A stretch of 64,000 nucleotides of DNA from Bigelowiella natans CCMP2755 (taxonomy: Eukaryota; Cercozoa; Chlorarachniophyceae): contig ADNK01000149.1 in NCBI GenBank assembly GCA_000320545.1, forward strand, positions 1-64,000, given 5' to 3'. The position numbers and the translations under genes are program-made. This document shows, in pieces, positions 48,071 through 61,608 of this stretch. The notes under the pieces were generated by a model. That model saw only the letters and a program-made list of their open reading frames with translations, searched no databases and had not been told where the DNA came from. Each line of letters opens with the position of its first letter. Position 1 is the first letter of the stretch.

Positions 48071-49924
48071 GCAATAATATACCTGCGTATTTTCAGACTC
48101 TGCAGCATCAAATGAGGAAATTTTCTCCATCTCAAACTCGATCTGAAATTGAGAAGAATGATCCGTCGCAGGCGTGTAGATTAGCAGCCATTTAATACAA
48201 ATACAGCCAAACAAACCATAAATATAGTACATTAGATAAAATAAATAGATTCATACGTGATTTATACATTTATAATCTTCCTCAATTTACCTCATCGTCC
48301 CAAAGGAATTCTATAGAACTAACGACCTACGCATGAAGTATCATCATCATCAGCAGGAGCAGCAGCAGCGTCATCCATCCTCGTATGTAGACAATCATCG
48401 TTGTCCGAATTTCATCATCATCATCATCATCGAATTTTGTTTCATTGATGTTAAGGTTGGTGCTAGTACCAGACAGATGATCGTCTGTGCATGGCGGTTG
48501 AAAGCCCATATCGTTGGACTTTGTTGTTGTTATGAATCACATAGTTCAGAATGGAAGAGTACAGATTAGGTGATGATGCGTGAATAACGTGAAATAACCG
48601 GATGATTTCTTTCTTACGTTAAAGATATAGTTGATTATTATCTATCTTCACACACCAGAACTCTGCCTTCTGGAGCTTCGCTTTCTCCACCTAGCATTTT
48701 ATACATGTGTGAGAAATGCGTTTAAATAGCATCCACGCATATGAAAGACGACAATGGTATATATTCCAAGCAGCTGGTGCGAATAGGTAAGAGCTAACTT
48801 TCTTTCTGTGCACACCACGAAGATGTTGATAAGATATACTAATGGTGATAAACTTACGATCATCGCGTTCCACATTGTCCGAACGTACTTAACACGAGGC
48901 ATCTCACGAACAAAGTACCGATCTGGATATACAAAGACGACGACGACGACGACGGTTGAGAAAGGGAGAACAGGAGCAAGATGAGAGGATAATTAGGCGA
49001 TTGATGTAAATTCCTATGGCTTTGCAACATAAAGTAGCCAATATGATGATACTCTCTCCAGCCCTATGTCTCCCATTCTTGCTACTAATTGTTGCTTTCC
49101 TACAATAAATCGCCCACACAACGGAGAAGAAGAGTCCGAAGAGATATCCAACTCTCCTGCCGTGAAAGCCTAATCGTCTACGTATGCACAAATGTTGGTG
49201 TTTTCGAAGAGCGTTAATGCAAGATAATGCCATCGTAATGAGGTAATAGTTATCGTATCATCATCGATATACCGGCAGGTGTATGTGAGGATGGCAGCCG
49301 TTGTCGCGATGTTGATAAACCTGTAGTTATGTTACCTCATTTGGGTGATAGAGATACTTGTCATTTACGAATGCACCCGTTGGATGCAAGTTGTCGTTTA
49401 GGTTACAAACAGAAAACATCCTTTAACTATATTGATACCTCGGGGAGCGTAATGCCAGGAGACCGGAGCGGAATATCATTTCCGTCACGACTCGTCTTCT
49501 GAGACCGAACCAACCTAAAAGAATCTTGTGAACTATAGATAATATTTGCCTCGTATAGTTGCTTTACCGGCGATGGCCGCCAGAAGAGCAAACGATGCCG
49601 CACGCTTGTAGCTGAAATATCACACATTTGAATCGTTATACACAAAGATTCCATCATGATAATGCGCGTTTAGGGGATTAGAGTGGTATAGAGTGGCATC
49701 TCGTTCCTAAGCATCTCTGAATCCGTACCTCATGTCTCTGATCTTCCTGCTCGGAGGGTGGAACTTTCGCTTCCGAGAATCAGTGATCCGATCAAAGCGC
49801 CTGGGAAAAGTAAGCGTGATCGTTGTCGCAGGTATAAAATATCCTACAATGTTCTAAATACGGCAAAGGACACGTCGAGTTGAACGTGAAAAAGAACAAT
49901 GAGACAAAATACAATGCTATTCAT
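43690..49924 (-). CDS. EMB8/ABHD1-3-type alpha/beta hydrolase with N-terminal signal sequence
   Basis: About 25 exons, nearly all in phase. ATG at 49924, stop at 43690, about 575 residues. It starts MNSIVFCLIVLFHVQLDVSF (signal peptide or anchor). Two hydrophobic stretches follow (SFALLAAIAGWFG; VGYLFGLFFSVVWAIYY). The family block begins CPTIWAFNRHAQTI, then VVIVHGFGDNRYHPYIQRIC, the strand-turn before the oxyanion hole. Next is IIAIAYSAGGHLLLKYLQ with the nucleophile Ser in A-x-S-x-G, then KTPLVAAISCSGCFDLPYTI, TTLILHAEDDP (catalytic Asp) and AAHRYEGVLPFGETWCDRV (His region). EMB8-type hydrolases act on lipids or acyl esters. Exons: 49924-49848, 49800-49729, 49611-49568, 49514-49439, 49320-49273, 49177-49104, 48922-48858, 48690-48656, 48518-48470, 48142-48083, 47525-47482, 47117-47059, 46975-46945, 46803-46755, 46621-46542, 46235-46212, 46070-45976, 45714-45665, 45439-45395, 45363-45302, 45040-44920, 44734-44683, 44551-44510, 44046-43690. 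The join between 48083 and 47525 lacks one small exon; the donor at 46542 is uncertain. Confidence 0.85.
45720..45750. repeat. (GATA)n microsatellite
   Basis: About eight GATA units, in the intron just upstream (minus-strand sense) of the hydrolase exon 45714-45665. Confidence 0.9.
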
Positions 49925-50483
49925 TTTTACGACAGCCTATTGTAGTTGTCGTTGTGCAGGGTTACTGCGTATGTCTCCGGTAGATCTAGTACCCTATCCT
50001 AAAGTTATCTCATTGTGAAACCAGATAAAACTATCCTGACGACTTGATCGACAGGCCACATGAATGAACGTTACGCTCGTACTCGTACCGGTACTCGTAT
50101 CTTCGTACGTAGTAAATTGATAAGGGGTATTGATAAGATCGAGTTGTCGCAATGTATAAATTACCTATAAAAACGCATTTGTGCACCTTGCATAATTTTT
50201 CGTATCGCCGCTGACCTGGAAATGCCGCAAAACCTATGTGTGCCCCGAAGCTCCTCATGTCAATTGCACACGGTGCACCCCACTCGGCTCTCCTCTTCCT
50301 TCTCCACCTCCCCAATTCCAGGAAACAAGCCCTTCCCTTTTGTCGCCCAGCTGCCGTAGAATGTTTAATCTTGGGAGGTAGAGAGGTTTCATCGCAAGCA
50401 AGTGCTCCTGTACGATATTAGTCAGATGGGTCAATCAAATCATCGTGCAATCTCTATGTAGATGGCTCAAAAATCAAAGAGTC
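49925..50483. promoter_or_regulatory. Bidirectional intergenic region between hydrolase and LtrA-like genes
   Basis: About 560 bp between divergent start codons. Near 50078-50110 it has clustered GTAC/TCGTA words, including CTCGTACCGGTACTCG, which is close to self-complementary. No defined promoter element can be named. Confidence 0.4.
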
Positions 50484-52219
50484 ATGCCACCTGAGCTTAA
50501 GGTCTCCAAAGATGTGATGAGTCCTCAATACTCCCGCCTAGCGCAGCAACGACGCATTCAGGAGAGGACAAAGCACCTCAAGGACAATGCTTGGTTTGTC
50601 CTAGGGCTGTGGCAGGTAGCACAAGCTAGTTGTTGCGCCATATCATTCAGATGAATAACGCTACGGGAAAGGCAATAGTAAAAATAAGGAAAGATTGTCA
50701 GAATCAAGGCAAATGTGGATCAAAGCAAAGAGGGATCTCTGGATGATTAATTTTTCACCTTGATTATACAACTGCTTACTTAGGGGCCTAGGTTGCGCAA
50801 GGATTGGAATGATGTTTTCAAAGCGGAGGATCGTCACATTCAGAGTATGGTGCTCTTCTTTGACACAATCTATGCATTCGCTGTGAGCCGACTTGGGCGA
50901 GAACTGCACGACCCAAACAATCAAAGCTGGGATGGCATCTTTAATTGGTGGAAGCGCTTCGGTGTCATCATGTCTGTTCGCCTTTCTACAGTGGACTTCT
51001 CGTCGAGATTCGGTACCTCTATCATCCTCACTGTTTCTAGATGATGTAATCATTATGATTGTTTTGATAATATTGATCAAATCAAGCATGCCATCGTCCG
51101 GGCGCTTACTATTCATCTCGGTGTAATTGTAGCTATTATTGATGTATTGGGATGAAACAGACAACGATGACATTCCGTTCAAGATGTTCTGGGCGTTCTA
51201 CGGCATTGCAGTGCTGGGGATGTGTATGCACAGCACAAGTGGTGCTTCATCCACGAACGCCCCTCGCTTCTCGCTCTCTGCGGGCATCGTGTATTACACA
51301 CCAGAAATATATGCACACTCACACACACACACACACACATTAAAACGAACAAACAGACAGATAAACAGACAGGGAGAGGGGGAGAGAGAGAGAGGGGAAA
51401 AAAGATAGAGAGATGGTAGCATCTTCTAATCATCAGATTTTGACCGCTTCTTCTTCTTCTTCTTCTTCGTCTTCTTTTTGTTTGATAACTAGGTACGCTC
51501 TCCTGTCTTTACATTACTTGCGTCATAGCTGGTTGAAGAGATGCCGATTCTTCTGCTGCTTGAGAGGCGTTTTGCACCTTGGACTTTTTGCGCTCGGAGT
51601 CTTCGGGTTGATCACCGTGCAATGCTGTCAAATATACATTTTAGACATGCCCCCGGCATCATCATTATCTTTCCTCATCCTTAGGTTCCTTTGCAGCGAG
51701 GAGATGCGTGAGAAAATTGTGCGTCTACACACATTGACTTATAATATACAATTTGATTAGAAAGGTTCTTCCCCCCCCCCCTATTTTAATCCTAATTTTT
51801 ATCCTACACGTAATCAAGGTTCTTGTTCTGCTTGCGGGAGCATATCCGCTGTTACTGGGCCTGCTTTTTGTTGGAAAACTTGGCGCTTGGTAATAAGGAG
51901 AAATTGGGGAGGGGGGGGGGGAGGGGGGGGGGGAAACCCAAAAATTTATACCGAAAGATTAATACGTCTCAGTGGTTTTATCTAAGGTATCATCTAATCT
52001 CACCTACTTCCCCTTGTCATTCATCAATCATCATCATCTTCTTCTCATTGCCGTTCGTACAACAACCTTGTGCAACTGCTGCTGCTTAGGTTGACGCTGT
52101 ATTATAACTTCTCCCTTCAAACAGCGTGCCGCCTCATCGACGTGCCGACACATGTAGAGTATCTCGTGCACAGGGTATTGAGGTTTATATAAAGATATAT
52201 AATATAAACATATACATAA

Positions 52220-52278
<59 letters not shown>

Positions 52279-54471
52279 GGATCGGTCGCCTCTGTGGTTG
52301 AATTGACGATACTGATTTTGACTCGATGCATGGCTTTCATGTAGATTCCTCCATGTCTTATTCATTGAAAGACTTACATTATTACTACTGATAATCTATA
52401 AATAGTTTTTCGGTTTCCACATGATGATTTTGGGTCAAGTCGCCCTTGCTGTAGCGCCAGATCCTGACCGCGGCTACGACGATGAGACGGCACTGTATGG
52501 CTCAATATGCCTCGGATTCGTCCTCCTCGTAACTCTGAAACTCTTCATCTTTGATGTATGTCTGCCTTGTCGTCTTCATCGTCATTTTAGCGTCGTGAGC
52601 TACTTGTAAGTAGGTAGGCTGTTTGCTGAGAAGAGAGGTGGAGAATAACACTACTCTCTATACTAGTTATCCCTCAAGAAATATGTAAATAACCAACCGA
52701 TGTGCTTGTCCAAATTGTCTAGATCCCATATGCATCGATGGTAGTGTATTTGGCCGTGCAGTCAACGTCTTTATTGGTTGTCCATGATGAATCTCTCTTC
52801 CCTCCCCCCCCCCCCCCCACCCTCTTTGTTCTTCCTTCCCTCAGGTGAATTTCCACGAGGTTGAGGACCATGCTATTGCATCCACGTAGGAACCAAGGGC
52901 ACACGCAAATACATCACACACGCACACACGCACGTACGCGAACTAAACTGATCAACACAGGGAACATTAGACTACTAGAGGCAACACGCAGTGAAGGCCA
53001 AGATTGCAGATTACGTGTGTGAGTGTGTTTTTTGTGTGCGTGTATCTGTGAACATCACACGCATCATACAGAGGGGGCGACATCGCTTCTGATCGAGAGA
53101 TGATTTCCCTTCAGATCACGCAGCAAAGAAGTAGCGTGGCGAATACTATTTCCTCTCAGTGTGGGGTTTCTCTCCCTGTTCGGCGATGCCATTGGAATGC
53201 TCGTTAACGATGCTGGGAAAATGAAGAAACTACAGGGAGAGGGACACGAGTTTGCTTCATGGCTGCTCGCAGGAAGTTTCTCTGCCTTCCTTATTGTCAA
53301 TGTTCTGCAACGTCAGCTACATACCATCCCGTAAGAAGAAAAAGGAGGAGGATTAGGAGGAGGAGACGAAGAAACACAGCAACACCACAGCCATAATCCA
53401 GGAAAAAAACATGATGATTACGCATGATAGAAGGGAGAGGGGAGGATTAGGAGGTGTATGCTTTAATGAAAACGCAGAAGAATGCTGATCCTCTCCAGTG
53501 CTCTACGCATTCATCCCCTCTAACCCTCCTCCTTCCTCCTCCTCCGCCCCCTTTCTTCATTGTTACTGTTGTCACGGTACAGATACACAACGCTCTTGGA
53601 GGACTGTGGCCTGAGTGGAAGTGCAGCATCGCTCCGCATAGTACTGGGAATCGTTGAATTCTTGAAAACCAAGCCGTCCAATATCATGATACAATGATGC
53701 TGCCTCATTGTCATTATTGATCATACCGTCACAACCACGTCATCGCCATCGTCGTCATCATCGGCATCATCATCATCATCATATGATTGAGTAACTCTCT
53801 CCACCCAGGTTCACTATGGCCAAAGCGGGCTGCAAGTAATCGTGGCAGGGACGGTGTTGCTCATTCCACTCCTCTTTAAAGATAAGGTTATTACAATTGT
53901 GTTTGTCATCATCGTATCGATGAGTTAATGGACGATTTCGTCAAAACTGTCGTCTTTGCTTCATGCTCCATTCTAGCTTGAGTCTTTCTCCCCGCCAAAG
54001 CTCACACGCTTCTCCTCCTCTCCCTGCCTTCTCCTTGCTCCTTAGAACGTCTCGAGCGCGATGGCACAGCTCGGCGCCATCGCTACTCTCCTCTTAATCC
54101 TCGTGGTGGTGAATCTAATGGACGAGGTACTACTGTTGGGGGAGGGCAGCATGATGTCTGAGGCACGCGAAGCAATTGGTCGTGACAAATTCGGTCTGCT
54201 CACTCGCCAAAACGCGAGACTTCGCGTCTACTCCGAGGAGGCTGGAAGCATAGGAGGCGTATTCACTTCACCATGTGCCCAACAGATGCAGCAAGATCAG
54301 CAGCAGCCAGCGCAGCAGCCACAACAGCAATACGTTAGGAGGGAGGAAGAATCCAAAAGTGCTGGACAAAGCGGGACCTTTCAACCCCCATATACGAGGG
54401 TTACCCTTGTGGTAAATATGGAGGGCGAAGGGGGAGGGAGGGGGGGAGGATTGGAGTTCATTATTATCTGA
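50484..54471 (+). CDS. LtrA-like multi-pass membrane protein
   Basis: About 13 exons ending with TGA at 54471. Well-supported exons: 50484-50615, 50784-51012, about 51133-51240, 51493-51718, 51819-51889, 52090-52174, 52406-52555, 52845-52885, 53115-53330, 53583-53652, 53809-53886, 54046-54471. The N-terminal block IQSMVLFFDTIYAFAVSRLG matches the start of the LtrA family (low temperature requirement A), whose members begin with a conserved LFFDLVFVFA-type helix. More helices follow: FWAFYGIAVLGMCM, GVLHLGLFALGVFGLITV, VLVLLAGAYPLLLGLLFVG, HMMILGQVALAV, YGSICLGFVLLVTLKLF, FASWLLAGSFSAFLIV, LQVIVAGTVLLIPLLF and IATLLLILVVVNL. HMMILGQ sits where LtrA proteins usually have a Gly-Glu pair. A Q-rich, Gly-rich cytoplasmic tail ends the protein. 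LtrA was named in Listeria; the biochemical role is not known. The joins around 51012-51133 and 51240-51493, and the true start, are uncertain. Confidence 0.78.
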
Positions 54472-55357
54472 ACGGTTTGAATGTGATAATTCTCAATGAA
54501 TTCCATGATGATCGCAATGATGATGAGATGATAGGATGGGGATGTGACTTCTTGTTGTGCGTACACATGTATATATGTTTGTGTATGAGTGTGTTTTCAC
54601 ATTCCTTCGATATATTGGCGCTAATCGCTCACAACATATTTTAAGAATCACCTCTGCAATGGCTTCTTATCGTGGTGTATCTATCGCAGAATGATCTAAC
54701 TAATGATCGAGCGTGGCTGGATTAGCATTTTCCTGATCTTCCAGGGATTGTGCGCAATATAGTATATGCAAAGGGTGGGTAGATTCTCATTGTACGCACT
54801 GGAGCATTCATGCCGCCGCAGCATATACACACCAGCAATGTATAGCAGTAATAAATTAGGATCTCCTTCAGCGCAAATGTTATTTTTTATCCAAGTATGT
54901 AGTCAGATGATGACTCCTTTATTCGTTTTGCTAGAATACACAGTTGCGCATATAAGTATGTATTACTACAGTAGAAAAGCATGGCAATACATGTGTACAT
55001 AATGCACCTTGCAAGATGTCTAGATATTTGCTTTATTTCTATGTCGCTCAACCAATTTGTTCGCCGTCATGAGTGTATGTACATGTCTAGATATGTGCTA
55101 CTGCATGCAACGTAAAAAATGCATCCATAACGTTCTACGTATGCTACAATCATAATGCCATGCATTTTGGAGCTCACATTGCCATATCTAGCACCGACAA
55201 CAGGTTCAATGCAGCACCTCGGTAGTCACATATTGCGCAGACATGCTCATGCATCCCACAATTGGAGTTAAATGAGAAACGAACAGAAATATATATGTGT
55301 ATGACAAAAATTTTAATGCTTCAGCTTCCACGTTTAGAATTAGTTGTTTGCATGAGA
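54472..55357. other. Intergenic between convergent genes; CTAG-rich island
   Basis: From about 54740 to 55260, words such as GTCTAGATAT, ATGCATGC and ACATGTCTAG recur, resembling the islands at 14.6 and 42.6 kb. No exon seen. Confidence 0.4.
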
Positions 55358-55944
55358 CTACAGACCGGAAAGCCTATATGCTGCTGCAATCATGTCCTCA
55401 TTCGCTCTAATCTCCTCGTTCTCTACCTCGGTTAAAATCAGACGAACTATCTCTCCCGCCGCGCTACCGCTGCTGCCTTCGTTACTGCCATATATCTCTC
55501 CCTTCTCTGCGAATTGACTTCGACCAGCAAGCTCTTGATCGTCAGCAGGATCATTGTGAATGTCACCATACCCTATTCTACTCGTGAAAAACTTGCGCCA
55601 ATAACTAGTGCCAGGGCCGCGACGATTGAGGCTGCTATCACCATCACTAGATGTAGTCGATAATTCGTCTCCCTCCTCGCATAACTCACCATCAATACCT
55701 GTGAGGTTTCCCCTTTTCTTCCTGTTCTTCTGTTGCTGCTGCTGCTGCTGCTCCGATATCCTCCTGGTGCAATCTAGCCAGCTTAACAGTTCTTCGATGG
55801 AACCATCGCTGTAAGGGGGGGGGGCAGGGAAGACCGCCATTGTACTGTTCTTGTCGGAAGATAACAACCTCGATGAGCCGTCCCCAAAGACCTTGCCAAA
55901 CATCCCCGTGTCCATGTCTGCCCAAACCGATATCAGAAGAAGAG

Positions 55945-55991
<47 letters not shown>

Positions 55992-58484
55992 GGGGGGGAG
56001 AGAGAGGGAGAAATACACATACACACGCACGGTAGAATCTGGATTATATGCTACAAAATAGTCATGATCTGCGCGGTATGTATGTTAGCCTGATGTTGAT
56101 TGATAAGGCACAGAGAAGAAGAAGAGGGAGGGTGCGAGTGCAACTGCAGAGAAGCAGTGGCTGCAGTATAGCAGTAGCGTGATTGTGTGAGATTGTTGAT
56201 GTGAGTAAGCATTGAGTGTGTGAGAAGGGCAAGAGAAAGAACAACTACACATGCAGCGAAATGATTAACGACCTTGATATCTATCCTTCGTTTCCTCTTC
56301 TTCCTCATGTTGTCCACATCCTTCTCTCTCCTCCTCCTTTTCTTCTTCTTCGTGTTCTCCTCCTCCTCCTCCTCCTCCTCCTAACCCCTTCTTCTTCTTC
56401 CTCTTCTTCTTATTGCTGACAAGCATTGTGGTGAGTATCTCTCCTCGCCAATCGTTTTTCCTGCTATTATCCACAGGGAGTCCCCCCCCTCCTCTCACAG
56501 GCGTAGTTCTTCTACATGCTGCTTCATTAGTAGCAACGTGCGCGCCCTTCTTTGTCCGCTGCTGCTGCTGCCGCTGCCGACGTCTCTTCACCTTTATGCT
56601 GTTGTATTTCTCGCTCTTGTCACAATATTGTGAGAAAGCAGTTGACACTGCGTGTGCTACTCTCCCCTCCTTCCTCTCTTTCTTCTTCTTTTTCGTCTTC
56701 TTGATTCTGGCCTTGGATGATGGTGATGATGATGATGACGATAACGAAGATTTACGATGGGGAATCTTCTTGATCATCATCATCGGGTGGTTTCTCTCTT
56801 GCTGCGGCGTCGGTGGTGGGGGACGAGAGCGAAGCGATTCTTCCAACTCTTGGATAAACGAATCTGAAGTGTGCTTGTGGTGGGACACGTCGGCACCATG
56901 CCTCGCCAACGACGTGTTGGTTACGATTTCGTAGTATTGCGGCCAATATTCTCGCTTGCCCCTCCTCCTCCTCCTCGTCCTCCTCCATCTGTTATATACA
57001 CTGTCTTCGTCGTTGAGGTGGCGAATCAAAGCAGCAGTCAGAAGGTGGTCTTTGAGTGATGGCGACGATGAATTGAGCAAGAGGGAGGGGGGCAGCAATG
57101 AGGGCAGCTCATTATTCGCCGTTTTCTTCTTCTTCTTCATGCTTCTTCTAAAGCCCTCCTCCGTTATCCCCCTCAGCTCTAAAAAGGGCGCAGATATGGA
57201 CGATTCGTAGCCTGGCCACTGTTGTGTGAAGATCGCTTGCTGCATTGCACGAGGTATCTGCGCGAAGAATCTAGGAACAGATAAAAAGGGCAGTGAAGCA
57301 TTGCATGTATGATGGTAGTGGCATTACATGCGGACTTGTTATTTGTATGAGGAAAAGGAGGAAGTAGCTGCAGCGATGGCGATCGAGGTAAAGAAGAAAA
57401 AAGGAGAAGAAGAACCAAGAAGGACGTTTCACTGTCAAAGAGAATAATCACTGCCTACAATGCATGCCTTAGCTATGATCACAGCACGGAACGAGTCTCA
57501 AAACATGCGATAGTTTATTGCATAAACAATCAAAACGGGCGGTCATCGTCATCATCGTCATCGCCACCACCCTTCTCTTACTTATTCCGATTGATATGGT
57601 TAAGGAGGGCCGCTTTTGTGATCTCCGCCAACTCGTTTATGTCGCGGTCACGAATCGTGGTTTCTGCGCCAGTACACAGCCGCTCCAGCACGCTGTTTGG
57701 TGATCAGATTAGAAGAACGACGAGCGGTGCATGCTGATGCTGTGTTTTGTGGGTGGTAACATACAACGCGATTGTACCGATCGAAGAGAAACAAAAAGCG
57801 AGATGCAATATCAAGAAAGAGCACTACAAAGGTAGTAGGTGAAGGAGAAGGAGTAGAAGTAGGGTAACGTTCTTTCATCAAGTCTCGTAGGCTGCTGCTT
57901 CAGAGAACAACAAGTTGTTCGCAAGAGAGAGGAGACCGCGTAATACTATTATTATCACTACTTTTATTAATATTACCTGCGTAGATGAGGGCGTGCCGTG
58001 CTGCTAGCAACAGCGAGAATCGTGTCTGAGATGTCTCTAAGCTGTTCCACTCCAATACCGTTGTATGGTAACGGCTGCGATCAGGATAAGAATCGTCATC
58101 ATCAGCAGCATGCAATCAACAGCAGCAGCAGGCAGAGGAAGAATGCACTCGCGCATGCAGCACATGGATGGTTGCTTGCGTGCTTCGATGACGACGACAT
58201 GTCGTTGCCAGTCAAGCAATCGTGATGTCTTTAGTATCGACGATTTTGTTGTTATTATTGTTGTTGTTGTTGTTGTTGTCTGTGTTTATTGCTGTTGTAC
58301 CGGATGGGGGCTGAGCGACATAACGACGCTCTCAGGCTCGTGAGATGGCAGCAATGGATCTCCTGATTGTCGCGGAATATACAGAAAGTTGTTGCTGCTC
58401 CAGTCACACACTCCGTGCCTGGTGGGGAGAGGAGGAGGAGGAGGAGGAGGAGGAGAAAGAGGAGACGGAATAGTAATAGGTGAG

Positions 58485-58516
<32 letters not shown>

Positions 58517-59304
58517 TCAATAGCGTTGCTATGGAGAATACGTTTTCAGTGTTCATAGTGCATGGTATATGTATTTGATACATGTATATATGTATATATG
58601 CCTCTTTACGTCTGCGTGCTTGGAACTATTGGAGAGAGTGAATAGTAAATATGCATCACAAGTTGTTGTATCTTTCTTGTCGCTTTGGCACAGCAACGAA
58701 CACAGATACTTACAACCACCACCGTCCTCGTCGTCGTAGTAGTAGTCGTAGTAGTAGTCGTATTAGTAGTAGTTGTAGTGGTAGTATCATCACGACAGAA
58801 TAATAGTTCCTCTCTCCGCAACCCTAACACCGGCTGCTGCCTCCTCCTAATATTATTACTACCCATCTTGCGTCTCACGCCACAAGCACTTATGATATGC
58901 ACATGTCGGATCTGTTCCCCTTGCAGCTGTAGTAGCGTCCTCCTCCTCTATTAGAAGGTTGCTGCTCATTCTTCTTCTACTCTCTACTCCTGTTCCCCTT
59001 CCTTTCCCCCTCCTTCTCGCCCGCTTTTTGCTGGAAAGTCGACCTAAATAAGGAGGAGGGGGGGGGAGGAGGAATTTGTTGACATTATCATCTTTTGTGA
59101 ATGTTTTTGATGAATAATTGCTGTGTTTTACAAGTCATATCTTGTCATCTATACGATACATCTACGTAGTGTATGTCTGTGGGAAAATGAAACGTTTGGC
59201 ACTTTATTGTTTGTGTCGCTAAATTATTTATTGGTTGCACCATACACTTCTCATTACATCTAACGTCTCCCTCGCCAGCTGCGCCCAACGGCGTGCAACG
59301 AAAC

Positions 59305-59346
<42 letters not shown>

Positions 59347-60868
59347 ATAAGACGAACGAAGGGGAGGGGGGGGGAGTAGGAGGAAGTAAGAGGGAAACGG
59401 ATATAAGTAGTTTTCCTTCAAATAACGAGTACAATTTACGATCGTCGCATGTATGGTTTTGTGTGTACTACGTCGTGCGGGTTGAGAGGCCCTCTGTAGC
59501 AGGCGACTCTAAGAGATGGACGAGGGAATAACGGAGAGGGTAGGAGAGGGAGTATGAGGCTGGAGCATTGTATGGATGAAGACTGCATAATTCAAAAATA
59601 GTCGTCGTCGTTGTTGTTGTTGTTGTTGTTGTTTACTGTTTACATACGGTGGATCGTTGTACCTGTAAGGATCTTCTCCGCTCATGCACATAAATCTTTG
59701 GCTGCATGGCTCCCACAGATACCTATTTTTGCGGCATTCCAGATGTGAGTGAGCGCATACATGGATAACGACAGTGGACACCGAACTCCTTTTATCTTTC
59801 GAGCAGCTACTTGTTGCTAATGATATTAAGAACATTTCCATTAATACCGTATGTTGTGCACGCAGACGCCGCGTACGCATGAGTATCCCTGTGCGCAGCC
59901 TGTCGATCAACAAAATTGCAAAAGAGAGGAGGATTATCTTTGAGGTTTGTACTTCACTCAAAACACGTGAAAAAATAACTGTGGCCAGGTCTTTAATACT
60001 TTCACAGATGTATTGGTTGTAGGATTTTTGCATTTTCGGGTCATTATTCTTATGAGTTCTCCAATTGTCAAATCACGATTCATGACGAGAAGCGAGATTA
60101 TGCGAAACATTCTCCTCCTCCTGCTGCTGCCGCTGCTGCTATGTTGATAATCCTATAGCTATTTCTTCATCATCTGCCAAACACGCACTACATCATCATC
60201 AATAATGACCGTAGCCGTGAGGACATTTTCCTCTTTCCAGCGGGCTATCTTTAAATTGACCAATATCATTGGGAGGAAGGGGGGGGGGGAGAGGGGGGGA
60301 CATATAAAAACTGTAAGAAAGGCAGATAAGCATATGGAGACGCTCAGAGAGCAGGCAAACAAGCGCTGTATTGCAGCTTAACAAACACTCAAAACAACAC
60401 GCCTGTTACATGCATAGGTTGAAAGAGAGAAATGAAACTTATTGTCAGGTCTCTATGATACGTTACGCCTCCTACAACATTCAACTTCTGCAAATATCAA
60501 CTATATATCTCGAATCATACCCTTTGGCCCTCGATGGTATGGCGTCCAATCCATGGCCAAGTACCGCTTGCAGATACCCACGCAACCACACATCTGATGA
60601 CAAAAAACGCCATAAAAGAACCAGCAGCAATAGATGACGCATATTGACCATTGAGTCTAGGTACATATATGAGTTTCCACCCCCTCCCCATTATCGTACT
60701 TCTCCTCACTTCGCTGTCAGGCATTATTCATCCAGATCACGCAACTACCACCACTACTAATGCTGACCTCACACTGCACACAGTAGCTGCCGTTAGAGTG
60801 GATGCGGCAAGGGCCAGCTTGCCCGAGGAAGAAGTTGTTCTGCATTGATATCGTGATGATGGGTAGTA

Positions 60869-60901
<33 letters not shown>

Positions 60902-61608
60902 GTAGGTATCCTGTGATAACACGAACCGGCGATTTTGGTGGACATCCCGGATCAGGTCTTCCATTTGGACAACCACTAGTAACCACAGCCCCCCAACCTG
61001 CAATGTAACGACGTTGTTTGGCTGTCTTTTGTTTTCCTCGCGTATTATTAGCAGCAGGCGTGCACTAGATGGTTTGATGTTAGACTACGAGAACGCACCT
61101 TCGCCCTTGACCTTCAGTCCTCGTGGCCCATGAGCGCGCGTCTAGTATAACGACAGCACCAAGAAGAAGAAGGCGACGACAACGAAAAGAAAACGCCACA
61201 GATCAGCAACACACGACCCTTCGTAACTCTTTTTAATTCGTTTCCGCTTATGTTGACCCTCCCTGTAACAGCCAACAGCAGCTAAGGATGAGGCAATATA
61301 GTAGCTTACATTAGTTCCGAGCCAGGTGGACGACTTGGGCATCATCGCGAGAATGTCGCCTGCCCACTCGAATTTGTCGTGCGACGGATCGGAGTCCTTC
61401 ACGCCGAACACCTATCGATTGGGAGTGTAGGGGCGATGAAGAAGAGATGGAGCTTCAGTTGGGAGCAGGGAACCGAGAGGGGAGAAAGTCATAGATTGAT
61501 GTCCACGATAAAGTCGGATTCTGGTGCGTGTGTTATTCATCTGCGGTGCACTTACCAAAGCGGTGAGCGCGCCCAGGAGGTCCATGACCTTCATTCGAAA
61601 GGTCCGCC
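55358..61608 (-). CDS. Cysteine-rich protein with long low-complexity C-terminal half (5' incomplete)
   Basis: Exons in phase: 61608-61556, 61411-61310, 61141-61099, 60997-60921, 60839-60768, 60713-60665, 60248-60210, 59899-59848, 59722-59663, 59303-59248, 58926-58863, 58418-58301, 58074-57977, 57692-57582, 57270-56273, 55917-55358 (stop), about 850 residues. The first half has paired cysteines in short loops (GCPNGRPDPGCPPKSP, GPCRIHSNGSYCVQCE, GKCPHGYGCAQGYSCVRGVC, PTCAYHKCLWRETQDGHGVC), EGF-like in spacing but not clearly a named domain. A structured segment follows (LRDISDTILAVASSTARPHL, TIRDRDINELAEITKAALLN). The 998-nt exon carries FFAQIPRAMQQAIFTQQWPG and then Arg/Lys-, Ser-, Gln- and Glu-rich low complexity. 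Family not recognised. Cysteine pairs suggest an extracytoplasmic N-terminal half; a basic/acidic tail would be cytoplasmic or nuclear, so topology is open. A further 5' exon (KTYDVLGIENVS, about 61790-61836) is possible. Confidence 0.7.

Noticed and set aside
60515-60724. Minus-strand frame with a hydrophobic stretch (SIAAGSFMAFFVIRCVVAW)
   Set aside because: The other frame of the same exon (SEEKYDNGEGVETHI, 60713-60665) matches phases on both sides and joins cysteine-rich exons; the hydrophobic frame does not.
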